Part shown: piece after piece, positions 10,578-22,339 of the stretch
Numbering within the stretch: the first letter of the stretch is position 1
Layout: each line of letters starts with the position of its first letter
NCBI GenBank assembly: GCA_018907035.1
Contig: JACCIC010000004.1
Coordinates: 2,970,001-3,034,000, forward strand
Origin: Sycobia sp. Sy_11
Taxonomy: Eukaryota; Arthropoda; Insecta; Hymenoptera; Epichrysomallidae
Direction: 5' to 3'
DNA: 64,000 nucleotides
Program-made: the position numbers and the translations under genes
Notes under the pieces: generated by a model
Told to the model about the DNA's origin: nothing
Seen by the model: only the letters and a program-made list of their open reading frames with translations
Databases searched by the model: none

Positions 10578-10715
10578 CCGACGGTAAGTACAGTTTTTAC
10601 AAACTGTACTTCAGCATGTAATATGTTTACTTACTGCAGTGCAGTAATCCTAGGTAAAAAGACTTCAGCATTACTTGCTGAAGTGCAGTTAGTTAGAAAC
10701 TGTAATTCCCGTCGG
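10578..10715. mobile_element. 138-bp MITE with TA target duplication
   Basis: Flanked by TA (10576-10577, 10716-10717). The ends are inverted copies: CCGACGGTAAGTACAGTTT on the left, and on the right the complement of CCGACGGGAATTACAGTTT. Inner inverted segments (ACTGTACTTCAGCA / TGCTGAAGTGCAGT) allow most of the element to fold. There is no coding capacity. TA duplication and size suggest a Tc1/mariner-mobilised MITE. Confidence 0.78.
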
Positions 10716-10719
10716 TAGT

Positions 10720-11100
10720 CATCGCTTCGCTGAGGGCCATTGCGCACGAAACACACTGCCCTGCTTTACCTCGCATTCTACTTTATCCGATCGTTGTACC
10801 GTGGTACGTTTCCAGACTTGTATATACGATCGTGACTCGGACTATACTTATGTTTATGGTGTCAATACTCTTGTCAGCCATTTTATTTTTCATTCAGTAG
10901 CGCCCTCCTATACGCAGTGGACGTTCTTTTTACCCACATCATTTTCGTTTAAACTTTTTCTTTTTATTTTTCTCTGAGAGATCAGCGAGGACCTTCGTCT
11001 TTTTATCAATTGAACCCTTCAGGATAATAATCCTGTAGGCGAAATATAATATTCAATCTGAATTCCTGATCGTTGAAAAAAAAATTCAAAATTCATCCGA
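10720..11100 (+). promoter_or_regulatory. possible mask promoter / 5' leader region (weak)
   Basis: This stretch is less AT-rich than its surroundings and has no transposon features. It lies 0.8-1.2 kb upstream of the mask start codon. It contains GTCAGCCATTTTA and an initiator-like TTCAGTAG near 10895. Nothing proves transcription starts here, and a non-coding first exon further upstream is equally possible. Confidence 0.2.
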
Positions 11101-11589
11101 CTCTAAGAAATGTCGATTTCAGATATTCGTATATATATTTTTTTATAATAAAATATCTTTTTTTATAAATAATTTTTTTTTACAATTATAACAGAATATT
11201 CTTTTGTAACAGAAGTCATCGGATAACTGCAGAAATATAAATAACTTAAAGCAATTGTATAAAGGTATTTGTTTTTCTAAAATATGTAATTGTTATAAAT
11301 TAATAAATCCAAACAATTTTATTCAATATAACTAGAGTTAATTATGTGAATTATATTCAAGAGTATTATATGTATATAAATATATAAAATGCTGATATAT
11401 TATACTATCTCTTGTCAAAATTTACGCATTTTCTTCCAGAATAAGTAATGAATTATTAAAAGGAACAAATGAAAACATTTATGTGTTGTATTAAAATTCT
11501 AAAAAATGTAGAATATTCCTAAAAGATAATGAATACTACACTACCATCTGTTGGTGTTTTAATATACTTTGTAGCAGTACATCAATTAA

Positions 11590-11657
<68 letters not shown>
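11590..11657. repeat. (TA)n microsatellite
   Basis: About 34 TA units, about 230 bp upstream of the mask start codon. It creates a spurious Tyr-Ile open frame. Confidence 0.95.
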
Positions 11658-11665
<8 letters not shown>

Positions 11666-11885
11666 ATATGGAACTGCAAATTATTTGCTTACGCGAGTGA
11701 CGTTAAATACTATTAGATTTTTATTGTGTATTAAGTATATTATTGCCATAAACTTATCTATTAAATCCTAAAAAAGAATTTGTAAATTTGAATCTAAAAA
11801 TAATTATTGTATTTAATTAATATATGCATGAACAACAAGGATATTATTGTAATACTTTTCTCAATGAGTTTGGTGAAGTGTAAAA

Positions 11886-12155
11886 ATGCAGAATGTAGAA
11901 GAAGCAACCTCAAATAATCAGCAGAAAAATAGACAATATAAAGAAACACTTGTGTCAAGTGCTACTGTGGTACCTGAAACACATTGTTTTACACAATCAG
12001 AAGATAGTTTGGATTCTGTAAATCAAAACTCTCATATTGCAGCACCTTATTTCGAAAATTCCAACTTTTTACAATCAGAAATTAAGACATTTTCTGATTT
12101 AGAACCTCGCTTTATGACAGATTCATCTGATAGTGATGAAGATAGTGTTTCGGAG
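11886..12155 (+). CDS. mask: mask / ANKHD1 homologue, coding exon 1
   Basis: 90 codons from ATG 11886. An in-frame TGA at 11874-11876 shows that this ATG opens the frame. The peptide is Ser/Glu/Asn-rich and unstructured, ending in DSSDSDEDSVSE. The donor is GAG|gtaatg at 12155/12156, phase 0. Joined to the next exon it gives SDEDSVSE|VECFSVDQ, matching the SDED-VSE-VESF-LDQ stretch that precedes the conserved domain in ANKHD1/ANKRD17. That junction is the main evidence, because the first 80 residues are not conserved. Mask is a large cytoplasmic and nuclear ankyrin/KH scaffold; in Drosophila it is a cofactor of Yorkie in the Hippo pathway and acts downstream of receptor tyrosine kinases. No TATA box or other regulatory signal is obvious upstream. 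Confidence 0.85.
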
Positions 12156-12159
12156 GTAA

Positions 12160-13817
12160 TGAATAATAATTTGGCAATCTTCATAATTTTACATTATTTT
12201 TTAACATATTTTATCATTTGTTATATATTTTTTGAGGTATATGCATGTGTTAATTAACCGTATTGAAGCAAAAATGAATATCTTAATATTTATTGTAAAA
12301 GTATTTCAATTGCTTAATTGATCATTATTATCTAAATTAATTTATTATAATTAATACTAAAAATTGTAATTATTTTGTTTATTTGATAGATTTTTTTAAA
12401 TTTTATTAACAAAATTTTACATTATCTTAGAAAATCACATGTTTAATTTGAATACCTATTTAACCTTATATATAGTATATTTTACATATTATATAAAAAT
12501 ATTTATAAAGTTTTAAAAAAATTTTAATTTTATTTAGCATACTGAATAATTAAACACATTAAAATTATATACAAAATTGATTTTTGTTCATGTTTTATCG
12601 AATTATAGTAGATTTCATTCAATGTATTATAATTTTATACAACATGTAATCAAAGAAATAATAATAGCAAATAATTTTTACTCCTATATTTTTTAATAAC
12701 ATCTTTACATCTCCTAAGTTAAATTAATTACATTGGAACTTTCAATTTTAATCAATGAAGAAAAAATAAAGTAAAAATACAATATCAAATGTAGAAATTA
12801 TATGTCAATTCTCTACTCTGTAATATCTCAACAACAATTATACCATATCTCAATTCTATAATCAAAATTGTTTCTAAAAATTATAAACATATTTAAATAC
12901 TTTATAACTTTTAAGATTTTCTATATAAACAAGTATACAAAATCGTTTATTAGGATATTAATTACGATGGATTTCATAAAGTCAAAAATTTGTAGTTTTA
13001 TAGCAATAATAAAATCAGAGCAAGACATATTTAATTATACTGCAAATATTTTTGAATTTGAATATGTTTTAACAGATTAGAAAATTTCATGAAGAATTGG
13101 TATTCAGTATAGTTTTCTAGTTCCCACAGATTATAGAGGAATGAAATTATGACTTTTATTTTTAAAATGTATTAGGAAAATCATTGATATAAAAAAATAA
13201 TACTATTATCTTATTGAATTGTCTCTAAAAATAAGCATATTCGCAATGTATTGTTGATTCATTAAATTTTTAAGAGAAATTATGGAAAATAAGTTACTAA
13301 AAAATTGATGTCCTTGTATTTATTATCCAGAATGTTCAAATTACCAAATTACGTACATATTTCTAATTTATGTAGTGTGATTTGCCTTATATCACTGAAC
13401 TTAATTAGATTTTGATTTATTTTATAAGAAATACAAATTTTTAAGTATTTATTCATATAATAATTTAGAATTAAAAAATGAAAAATAAATGTTTATCTCT
13501 AAAACATCATTAACTAAATATTATAAATAGTTATCATAATACTTTTTTATAAAAATATAATGTTTAAATGCCAATCTATTTATGGTTATATGTTAAATGC
13601 ATTGGTAAATATTAATACTGTAAAATATTTTTACCATGATTTTCTAAGCAATTAAATGTTAATTATTTTTTAGTCTTAAATACGTAAAGCAATAAGGCTT
13701 TCTTAAAAGAATTTACAATCTAAGCATATTCACTGTATAGAATCAAGAAACATTAAAATTAATATTTATGTTACATAATGCTTTATAATTCTTTAATATT
13801 TATTATAATAATAATTG

Positions 13818-13873
<56 letters not shown>

Positions 13874-15006
13874 GTAAATTATATCAATTTCTGTGTTTTC
13901 TTTGAAACTTGATATTTAACTCCAAAACATAATAAATTTTGATTTCTTATGTTTTTAATCTTTTATATTTTATGATAAATATAAATTTATAAAAGGCAAC
14001 AAAAAGGATCAATTGCAAGTTGTAATGTATGAAACATAAATATAAGATAAGAACAAGTTTATATAAAACACTATTTAAAGTTTTCAGTAAATAGATTAAT
14101 TTATTAAGTATTCCAGATTTAATTTGAGAAAGTGTTTTAGGTATTTCTATATTTCATACATAAGTTATCGATGACGTATTTTCTATTGTACTGCAAGAGT
14201 CCATTATACACTGTGATGTAAATCTTAATTTTAAAAAGTTTTAATACTTTAAACAATTCTATACAAAAATGTATATAATAAATATATATTTTATTTATTT
14301 ATTAAGTAACATAAAAAGTATTATAAAGCATTATAAAATTATTTTGAATTGAAGACGTATATATTAGATAGTAACAATAGGAAAAGAGGTTAGCTTTTAT
14401 TTAATGTTTTTTATGTTTAATCACTAAATTTTTTACAAGCTATATTTGTTTGTAAGGAATTCTTTAAGATGCCTTAGTTCAATTCAATTGAATAAATAAA
14501 ACTTTATTTTATTGTTTTGATTTAAAATTTTTAAAATGGTATGTAATAAGTTTCTGTTAAAGATATGAAATTATTTATTAATACAACAATGCAATTATGT
14601 ATACATATATGTTGTATCATTGATTGTGACAGCGCTTTTTATTCTACTGACTAAAAATAGCCCTGTTTTAAAAAATATTATATAATGTAACAATCAAATA
14701 ATTAAAAATTTTCTTAACTTTTTCTAAGCGTCTATTAATGTTACATGGCTTTAAAGCTTATACTATGAAATAGTCAAATGGTACAACAATGAGAATATCT
14801 AAAAAATTTTATTTATAATTTCTGGCTATGAAATTTTTAAAATATTCTCAGTTCCACACTATTCGACTAATTTTCTTGAAGTTTTGGAGATATGTAAAAT
14901 AGACATATATAAAAGGAACCAATTGACAAAACTGTGTATCAATTTAATGTTTGCATAAAATATTATACATAAAGATAGTACTTTTTGCTTGGTCAGTTTT
15001 CGATTA
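12160..15006. other. AT-rich intronic DNA, no element recognised
   Basis: Very AT-rich with no open frame of note beyond a 70-codon random one. It includes a (TA)n run at 13823-13867. Confidence 0.5.
13823..13867. repeat. (TA)n microsatellite
   Basis: About 22 TA units in intron 1. Confidence 0.95.
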
Positions 15007-15793
15007 TGGACCTATATAGTCCGTCATGGAACGGTTTTTGACGCTACTGACGGATTACTGGAGCTGTGTTCTGCGTATAACAATAGTAAGCAGACAACAA
15101 TAAAGCATTCAGCACGTGGTGATCACGATAAGAAAAAATTGGAGTAATAGTGTATTTACCAATTATATTTTATTTGCAGTTTTGTTATAGTTTTTCAAGT
15201 GTTTATTAATGTTAGTTAGATAATATATTTTGTATTTTGTATAGAGTTTTAATTATAAAACCTTTAAATTAGTGGATTAATTAACTGTTGTATACATTCT
15301 AAAATGTAATTTTAAACAATATTTAATTTAAAAATAAAAGTACATAACAATATTGTAATTTAATTTTAAATAAATATATGAAATTAAGTAAAGCTTTCAT
15401 AAACTTCTTTTCTGAACATCTGTAAGTAACATTTTCTATAAAAAATTATACTTTTGGCGTTTCTTCATTTTAATCAATGTAGTCATCAATTCCATTAATT
15501 GGATAATTTTCATTTTCTATTTCATTTTTGTTACAACTCGAACTACTTGTTGAATCAAAAATAATACTTTCATTTACTGTAAATTCATGTACATCCATAT
15601 TTCTATGTGTTTGTTATATAAGTTAATAAAAAATTAGGTTGATATATCATTGCGTCTTTACAAAGCCCATCTATAGCATTTATATGGGTCAGTTGTTCTT
15701 ACTGTTGTTAACATACGTGGAACCTTGTGGGACATAGCTTCAATAGTCCGCCAATAGCATCCGAAACCGTTACAAGATGGTTATATAGGTCCG
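15007..15793. mobile_element. DNA transposon with long imperfect inverted repeats (unclassified)
   Basis: About 787 bp between TA (15005-15006 and 15794-15795). The left end (TGGACCTATATAGTCC...) and the complement of the right end (CGGACCTATATAACCA...) align over about 100 bp. Shared inner blocks are AACGGTTT, GACGCTA/GATGCTA, TGGAGCT/TGAAGCT and AACAATAGTAAG/AACAACAGTAAG. The middle is AT-rich. On the minus strand near 15470-15600 an ATG opens a frame of about 42 acidic residues (MDVHEFTVNE..., ending NGIDDYID) that could be a transposase N-terminus remnant. No known superfamily is assigned; TA duplication and long TIRs suggest a Tc1/mariner-like or foldback element. Confidence 0.7.
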
Positions 15794-15924
15794 TAATGAA
15801 AATGTGAGCATTTATATATTAAATCGAAATTGCGCCATTATTTTTTATATGGGGAAAACTGTACTTTCGAATTCAAACGGTAGAAAAAGATTTAATAAAC
15901 TTTACGGCGAGTATCATGTTCGGA

Positions 15925-16370
15925 CGATAAAATATATTTCCCGTTATACCTGAACATCATCGTTTGAATACGCTACTCTTCGTAGAAATTATCCTGAGGC
16001 ACTTGAACATCGTATTCTACGGTTCAAAAACGAAAATTCCCGTAGAAGTCGTTCCAAAACATCTGGACATTGTATTCTAATGTCCCAACACCAATCTTCC
16101 CATAGAAGTCGTCCCGTCATACCTGGTCATCGTTTTCTACTGTAAGAACATGAAACGCCGTAGAAATCGACCCGACATGCATGGACATCTTTTCCTACCA
16201 ACTAAACGCAATACTCGCCGTAGGAGACGTCTCCAGAAGGCTATGCATAGTTTCCTAACGACGAAACGCAAAATTCCCCATAGAAGTCGTCCCAGTAAAA
16301 ATCGTCCTAAGACAGGGATATCGTAATCAATCGCTCGTACAGGCCAATACATTATTTTCCCATAGAAGCC
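15925..16370. repeat. 60-bp minisatellite, about six to seven diverged units
   Basis: The phrase C(G/A)TAGAA(G/A)TCGTCCC recurs at 15981, 16041, 16101, 16159, 16219 and 16279, spaced 60, 60, 58, 60 and 60 bases. A partial unit precedes the first and a stray CATAGAAGCC lies at 16361. Each unit continues with a CCTGGACATCGT-like core and an ACGAAA-like end. Units differ by roughly a quarter of positions. One 58-base unit breaks any reading frame through the array, and stops appear, so it is not a coding repeat now. Confidence 0.85.
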
Positions 16371-16410
16371 ATATTTAAAATATATATGTAATTTAATATA
16401 TATATATATA

Positions 16411-17736
16411 CTACTGTGTACAAATATGAGTAAGATTTTTTAATTCAAACTACTAGGGTTTGTCGACTCAGACAAATGTTTTTATTTTTAAGTTGGTAGT
16501 AATGTCAGAAGTACCTGTGTCAAATTTCACGCAATAATCTTCATTTGTCATATAGTTACGCTTGTTTTGTGAACAAAGAAAAGTTGTTTCTTCAGTTTTT
16601 ATAATGTCTGAAATTATTTAACAATGAAGTAGCATTAAATTTTGTGCTCAAAATGAAATATTGGCCACCGAAATGTTCTGAATGTTGCAGAAAGCCTTTG
16701 GTGAGAAGTCAATGTTAAGAGCAAGTGTTTTCGATTGGCACAAATTGTTCAAAGAAGATCGAGAACGCGTTGAAGACGAACCACATCAAAGACGTCCAAG
16801 AACATCTATTAATGGGCTACACATCGACAAAATCAAAGATTTGGTTCTGCAAAATCGTCGATAGACTACTAGAGCGTTTGCTGATATTGTTAGAATTTCA
16901 AATGGGTCAGTCAACACCATTTTGAAAGACATTTTGTGCCTGAAAAGAATGAAATCTCGATTGGTACCAAAAACTCTCAATTTTGTGGAAAAAAGGTGTC
17001 GTATGGTGGTATGTAAAACGAGGCCTTCGAACTATCAGGACAGATGGAACGCATAATAACTGCAGAGAGGACTTGCGCCTGCGCTTACGATTCAGAAACA
17101 ATCAATCAATCGAACGAATATTATGCCAAAGGAGAGTGGAGACCGAAAAAATCACGCCAAAGTCGCTCAAAAATCAAGGTTATGTTTACTGTTTTCTTCG
17201 ATTATCGTGTTGTGGTGCATTATGAATTCCTTCCAACCGGCCAAACGGTTAACCAAGATTATTATTTGAGTGTTATGCGTCGTTTAATTTGTATGAAGCT
17301 ATTCGTTTCAAAAGACGAGATTTATGGAAAGGCAACTTATACAAAAACTCTTGGTTTTTGCATCACGATAATTCACCAACCCACACTGCATTTATTTTAC
17401 GTGAACATTTCGCCAAACATTTACCCAATATCGTTCCGCAACCACCGTACTCGCCTGATTTAGCACTATGTGACTTCTGGCTGTTCAACAAACTCAAAAG
17501 ACCACTTCAGGGACAGGGTTTTGATTCGATTGAAGAAATAAAAGCCCAATCGAAGAAGGAACGGATGGCATTCCGGAATACGAGTATAAAAAATGTTTTG
17601 AAAATTGGAAAGAACTTTGGCATAGTTGTAGTGCATCCCGGGGAGGATAATTTTGAGGTGGATGAATTGGATTTAGAAGAATAAATAAAGATTTCAAAAT
17701 TTATAAACAAAGTCTTACTCATATTTGTACACAGTA

Positions 17737-17737
<1 letters not shown>
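16411..17737 (+). mobile_element. mariner element with intact ends (family 4)
   Basis: 1327 bp with perfectly inverted ends (CTACTGTGTACAAATATGAG at the left, its complement at the right), flanked by TA within TA runs on both sides. The element therefore landed inside a (TA)n microsatellite. The ends are well preserved although the gene is broken. Confidence 0.93.
16604..17684 (+). pseudogene. mariner transposase with frameshifts (family 4)
   Basis: Starts as MSEII with an early stop, then KMLQKAFGEKSM-like, VEDEPHQRRPRTS (helix-turn-helix region), RPKKSRQSRSKIKVMFTVFF and LPTGQTVNQDYYLSVMRRL. The catalytic end follows: FLHHDNSPTHTAF and PQPPYSPDLALCDFWLF (34 residues between the Asp residues), LKRPLQGQGFDSIEEIK and the acidic tail DELDLEE. 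This matches the irritans/SETMAR-like group of mariner transposases. The pieces lie in different frames, so several indels separate them. The first catalytic motif was not clearly found. Confidence 0.85.

Positions 17738-17785
<48 letters not shown>
17738..17785. repeat. (TA)n microsatellite
   Basis: TA run immediately right of the family 4 mariner, continuing the tract that begins left of the element at about 16397. Confidence 0.95.
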
Positions 17786-17788
<3 letters not shown>

Positions 17789-18080
17789 CATTTCGTATAT
17801 TTCCGTTTTTTAAATTAAATACTGTTAATATTTTAGTAGTGGTACCAACTGAAATTAAAGCAAAATGATAGCCTGCCAATAGCATATTTTCTAAGCGGAC
17901 GCTAGATATTGCCTTTTCATGCAGAAGTGACAATGTATTTTATATACATATAATATAATATTAATATACATATAGTTTCGAGGTTGTTGGTAGAGAACCC
18001 TATTTTACCATCGTTTCTTTTTTTTAAACTAAAAAAACATAGCTGTTGCCATTTCTGAAGTCAATGTAACATATAAAAAA

Positions 18081-18106
18081 ACATAATTTGTGAAGACAAA
18101 TTATGT
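18081..18106. repeat. perfect 11-bp-arm hairpin with GAAG loop
   Basis: ACATAATTTGT, then GAAG, then ACAAATTATGT: arms are exactly complementary. It is short and AT-rich, so it may be chance in a long AT-rich intron. Confidence 0.7.
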
Positions 18107-18225
18107 TCATTATGATTTGGCATCACAACCATTTTATAAGAGAAGACAGAGAAACAGAGAGTGAGAATTAGAATTAGAATTTTATTTATCACAGCCTAAG
18201 GACTCGTGATCCTTCATAGAGAGAA

Positions 18226-18252
18226 GGAGAGAGAGAGAGAGAGAGAGAGAGA
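18226..18252. repeat. (GA)n microsatellite
   Basis: About 13 GA units. Confidence 0.9.
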
Positions 18253-18558
18253 TTTTCCCACGTAAGAGAAAATAGAATTTACAAAAATCAAAAGATATCT
18301 ATAATGTGTAAGAGTAGTGTCAGGTTAACCTGAAGAACAAAAAGGTTAATACCGACTAACGTCAAATCTTCTTTAGGAATCCCAAAGTTGGATATGGCCA
18401 TTCAACTGAGCAGGCCTGGTATTCATAGTTTAAACGGACTACTTTGAGTTTATATTCGTCATTCATGACGCCACCTATTTAACGCTGGTGAAACTGACTG
18501 CTAAGACCGTTAACTTAATTTCTTGATGAAAGTAATATGCTTTTCAATAAAAAACATA

Positions 18559-18561
<3 letters not shown>

Positions 18562-18617
<56 letters not shown>
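18562..18617. repeat. (TA)n microsatellite
   Basis: About 28 TA units. Confidence 0.95.
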
Positions 18618-18619
<2 letters not shown>

Positions 18620-19656
18620 CATTCTTCGTTTTGGATTTACTCGAGATAGAGGATAATGCAACTGATTTATTAAACAGCTAAATAATGTTCATGTAAAATA
18701 CTTTATGTGCAAATGTATATTCCTAAAGATAACTATATATGTGTCTTACAATATATTAATAAGAAATTGATTAAGTAACGAAACTTTCGTGTTTATGTGT
18801 ATAATAGTATTTATCTTCATTCTCCTTATTTACATAATAAATATTTGATTTACTCACTTATACACTTATCTACATCAGCACCGAGTCACAGAAATCAAGC
18901 CGAATCCCGATTTTTGCATAAGTGTATGTCAATATACACTATATACTTATGAATATGTTTACAAAATTTTAAATGTAAGATCATATAACAAAATAAGATT
19001 TTTGAACTTATGGGTCACTATATATTTGTAAGTACCATTCATACATATTAATGCTTTTATTTTCAAAAATATGTCCAAAATAATATTTCAATTGATTAAA
19101 AAATTCTGATTCCAGAATAAATTTCATGGTCTTTTTAAATATTGAAATATATGGCATGACTTAGCGTAGGGGACGTACTATGCACAAATTTGCACTTCCT
19201 AAGAAAAAAATTATTAAATCCAAGCGAATTCTTTTATTTCCAATACATTTATTGATAACTTTTCATTAAAATATTTATTTGATATCAGATGTTTATTTTC
19301 ATTAACTATAAAACATATGTTATTTTTATATTCTGAATAAATATTTCTGTTTTTGCTTGTGAATGATTTATCTAAAATAAGAATTATCAATTGTTAAATT
19401 TTTATTTTTAAATCTTTGTGATCTAATTATATTAGCGTATATAATTTGGATGGATTTTAAGAAAGAAAATTCTATTTTTTGTTTGAATCCCTATTTCCCA
19501 AACTTCATTTTGAACGCAAAAGTTATTTCACTATATTTTTTATACTTATAGACGACTACCCTGTACATTATATACAAAAAGAAATTTTTTTATTTGTCCG
19601 TTTTAAGTTAAATTGATTTAATATAGACTACGACCTACTTTTACTTCGCTAACTAT

Positions 19657-19980
19657 TGTATTCCACTTCTTCCTTTTAGCGCCAAATCACACTCCTTTTC
19701 TTATTGCTACTGTTGTCTTCTTTTCCTACGTTCATACAGAATGAACGTTTTACGGTAACCCAGAGAAGTGGGAGTATGAAAGATTCTATAATAAGCTTGT
19801 TTCGAACTATTCATTCTTCTATTCCACTTCTTCCTTTTAGCGCCAAATCACACTCCTTTTCTTATTGCTACTGTTGTTTTCTTTTCCTACGTTCATACAG
19901 AACGAACATTTTACGGTAACCCGGAGAAGTGGAAGTATGAAAGATCCTATAATAAGCTTGTTTCGAACTATTCATTATAT
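19657..19980. repeat. 161-bp tandem duplication
   Basis: Two adjacent copies starting at ATTCCACTTCTTCC (19660 and 19821), each running to TTCGAACTATTCATT. They differ at only a few positions (for example TGTTGTC/TGTTGTT, GAATGAACG/GAACGAACA, CCCAGAG/CCCGGAG). Each unit also carries an inverted pair, CCACTTCT near its start and AGAAGTGG near its end. Confidence 0.92.
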
Positions 19981-20630
19981 TTTACTACTATATATTTTCT
20001 TATCTATGCTAGAAACATAACTAGAAACTAAAAGATATTTTCCAGAAAAATACTAGAGAGAAAGAAAACTTATTGTAAAAATTGAAGACGCTTTCAGGTC
20101 CAATATTATCTATTCGGCCATAAAACTGCCCTATGACCAAGACTAAGTCAGAGAAAAGTATGTCCGAATCAATTACTAGAAAAACATTATTATGTAAAGC
20201 ATAAAAAATTAATTTTCAGAGATTTTTAACCTCTGAATTTTTAACAAAAGTTGCTTTGTGACCAAAATATAAACTCACGATCTTTGAAAATATATCAAGA
20301 TATACTTGGTTGAAGTTGATCTGGTTGTTTGTAAATTAAAGCTAATTACGAAACCTGTATAAAAAGTTTTTACAGAATTTTTTATCGACCAAATTGAACC
20401 TATAAATTCATTTAAAAATTCCAATCAGTAATTAAAAAATAACAAAGACAATGTCAAGTGAAAAAAGTCATATGTTTTTTTATTCCATGTATAAATATAT
20501 TACACTGTTTTTACATATTTTGTTTCCTTACACATATTTGATACCTATTTCCCGCTTTATAAACTAACTTAAAAGTTTATAAAGTTTAAACTTATAAACT
20601 TTATAAACTTTATAAATTTATAAAGTTATA

Positions 20631-20716
20631 AATAACTTTATAAACTTATTTTATAATAAATAACTTTATAAACTTATTTTATAATAAATAACTTTATAAA
20701 CTTATTTTATAATAAT
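20631..20716. repeat. 28-bp tandem repeat, three units
   Basis: AACTTTATAAACTTATTTTA recurs at 20634, 20662 and 20690, exactly 28 bases apart. It is preceded by a looser TTTATAAACTT-rich stretch from 20570. Confidence 0.9.
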
Positions 20717-21365
20717 CAAATTTCAAATTGATTAAATTTTAATCAACATTATCCACCATGTACTTGCCCAGAGTTCTATCTGTAAAGCGGGAAAAACATA
20801 GGGCCAAACCTAATGGGATAAATGCTGATTAGGAAATCCCGCTCCGGAGTGGTTGGTGTATTGAAATTGCTCAAATTCAATACTCGTGTCATATTTCGTA
20901 GACTCGGATATCGAATCTGTTAATCTCAGACTTTCCGTTCGCATTGTCGAGTGTGAAGTAATACTTAGCAATTAACACAGTGTCAGTGTACGAGCGGTCA
21001 CTCATCCAAATTCTGGCCGTCTTGTATGATGCTTAATCTTCTTCGTGATACGAAGTGCGCTATCACCCCTCGACCAATATGTAGCGTAAAAATCAAATAT
21101 GTTTTATTTGATGCCCAATTACCAGTCGGAATTTTTCAATCGAATGAGGATCAAATTGCTCAAAAAATTAAGTACCGATTTTCCAAATTTTTTTGATTTG
21201 TTTTTTGTTGTTTTACCGATTCAAATAAAATTGATGTTATATTGGTAACATAAATAACACTAAAGATAATAAAAAGAATTCAACGAATAATGAATAGAAA
21301 ACAATAATAATACCCTGTATCTTGGAAAAGCCAAATAAGAGAAGTAAAACAACAGTTCTTTTTAG

Positions 21366-21415
<50 letters not shown>

Positions 21416-22212
21416 ATCATATCATCATATCATATCATATCATATTGATATTAACTTATTTGTCACCTAAATAAGAAATATTTCGATTCAAATTTCAATA
21501 TTATTTTGTTGCAATTAATGATTATTTTTGAAGGACGTTAAATCGATTTTGGAACTGACTACCTAATTAAAGATAGAAATTTTTTTAGGAAGATAGCATT
21601 TAAAAATTATTATAGAGTTTCTATATATTTATTAATGGAGTGTAAATATATAAAAAATATTAATATCTAATAAGAAAAAATGCTAGACCTGACAACTTTT
21701 AGCAACATTAGCTTTCCAGAAACACAACGAATTATGACATATGTATAGGTGGTAGATAATATTTTATATAAAAGATATCATACATTCTTGTCAGATCAAC
21801 TAATTAAAAAATAGATGGGATTAACATTATCTATAGAAAATAACCAAAAATTGTTAGTTTAATGAACATATTAAAGATATTTATTATAGATATTGTCAGT
21901 CGTATGTGCCATTTTATAATGTTCAGTAAAAGAATTAATATCAAATAATTATATAGTTCATGCGTTACTATTAGATAGATTTGCTAATATTTCTGTGTTT
22001 AACAAATAAGTTAATTAAACTTAATCGATACCATATTTATCATAATTGATAAAAACCATAAAGTAACGTTAGTAGCACATGATATTATATTTTTATAGTT
22101 TTCATCTAAGATTTTTTGTATTTCAATAATTGTTTTTTAACGCTTGCTGAGTATTTGTTATTTTAGATAAAATCAGGTATTCAACAATCTTAAAAAGGCT
22201 GTATACGATGTT
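20717..22212. other. no gene; one unclassified GC-richer block
   Basis: At 20755-21090 the base composition becomes balanced (CCCGCTCCGGAGTGG, CGAGTGTGAAG, CACCCCTCGACCAATATGTAG), unlike its flanks. This suggests an old insertion such as a solo LTR or element end, but no family or terminal repeat was found. A (TA)n run (21368-21412) is followed by ATCAT repeats (21415-21445). Confidence 0.4.
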
Positions 22213-22257
22213 TATTTATTATTATTATTGTTGTTATTATTATTATTATTATTTGTA
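22213..22257. repeat. (AAT)n LINE tail / microsatellite
   Basis: ATT/AAT triplets at the 3' end of the minus-strand LINE. Confidence 0.9.
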
Positions 22258-22339
22258 TAAGTACGGAGTTGGGCCTTTTGGACCCCTGGGCGAATAGGAA
22301 ACCCTTCGTTTCCCACCTTAAGATCAGCAGCCACTATCA

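Larger units (their letters stand above)
17786..19659. other. AT-rich intron with small repeats
   Basis: No gene. It holds a perfect hairpin (18081-18106), a (GA)n run (18226-18252), a (TA)n run (18562-18617), and a less AT-rich 230-bp block at 18310-18540 beginning with the palindrome CAGGTTAACCTG that I could not classify. Confidence 0.5.

Noticed and set aside
11529..11771. 80-codon open frame upstream of mask exon 1
   Set aside because: Most of it is Tyr-Ile repeats from the (TA)n microsatellite.
16137..16352. 71-codon minus-strand frame rich in Arg and Leu
   Set aside because: It lies in the 60-bp minisatellite, and the frame is broken by a 58-base unit.
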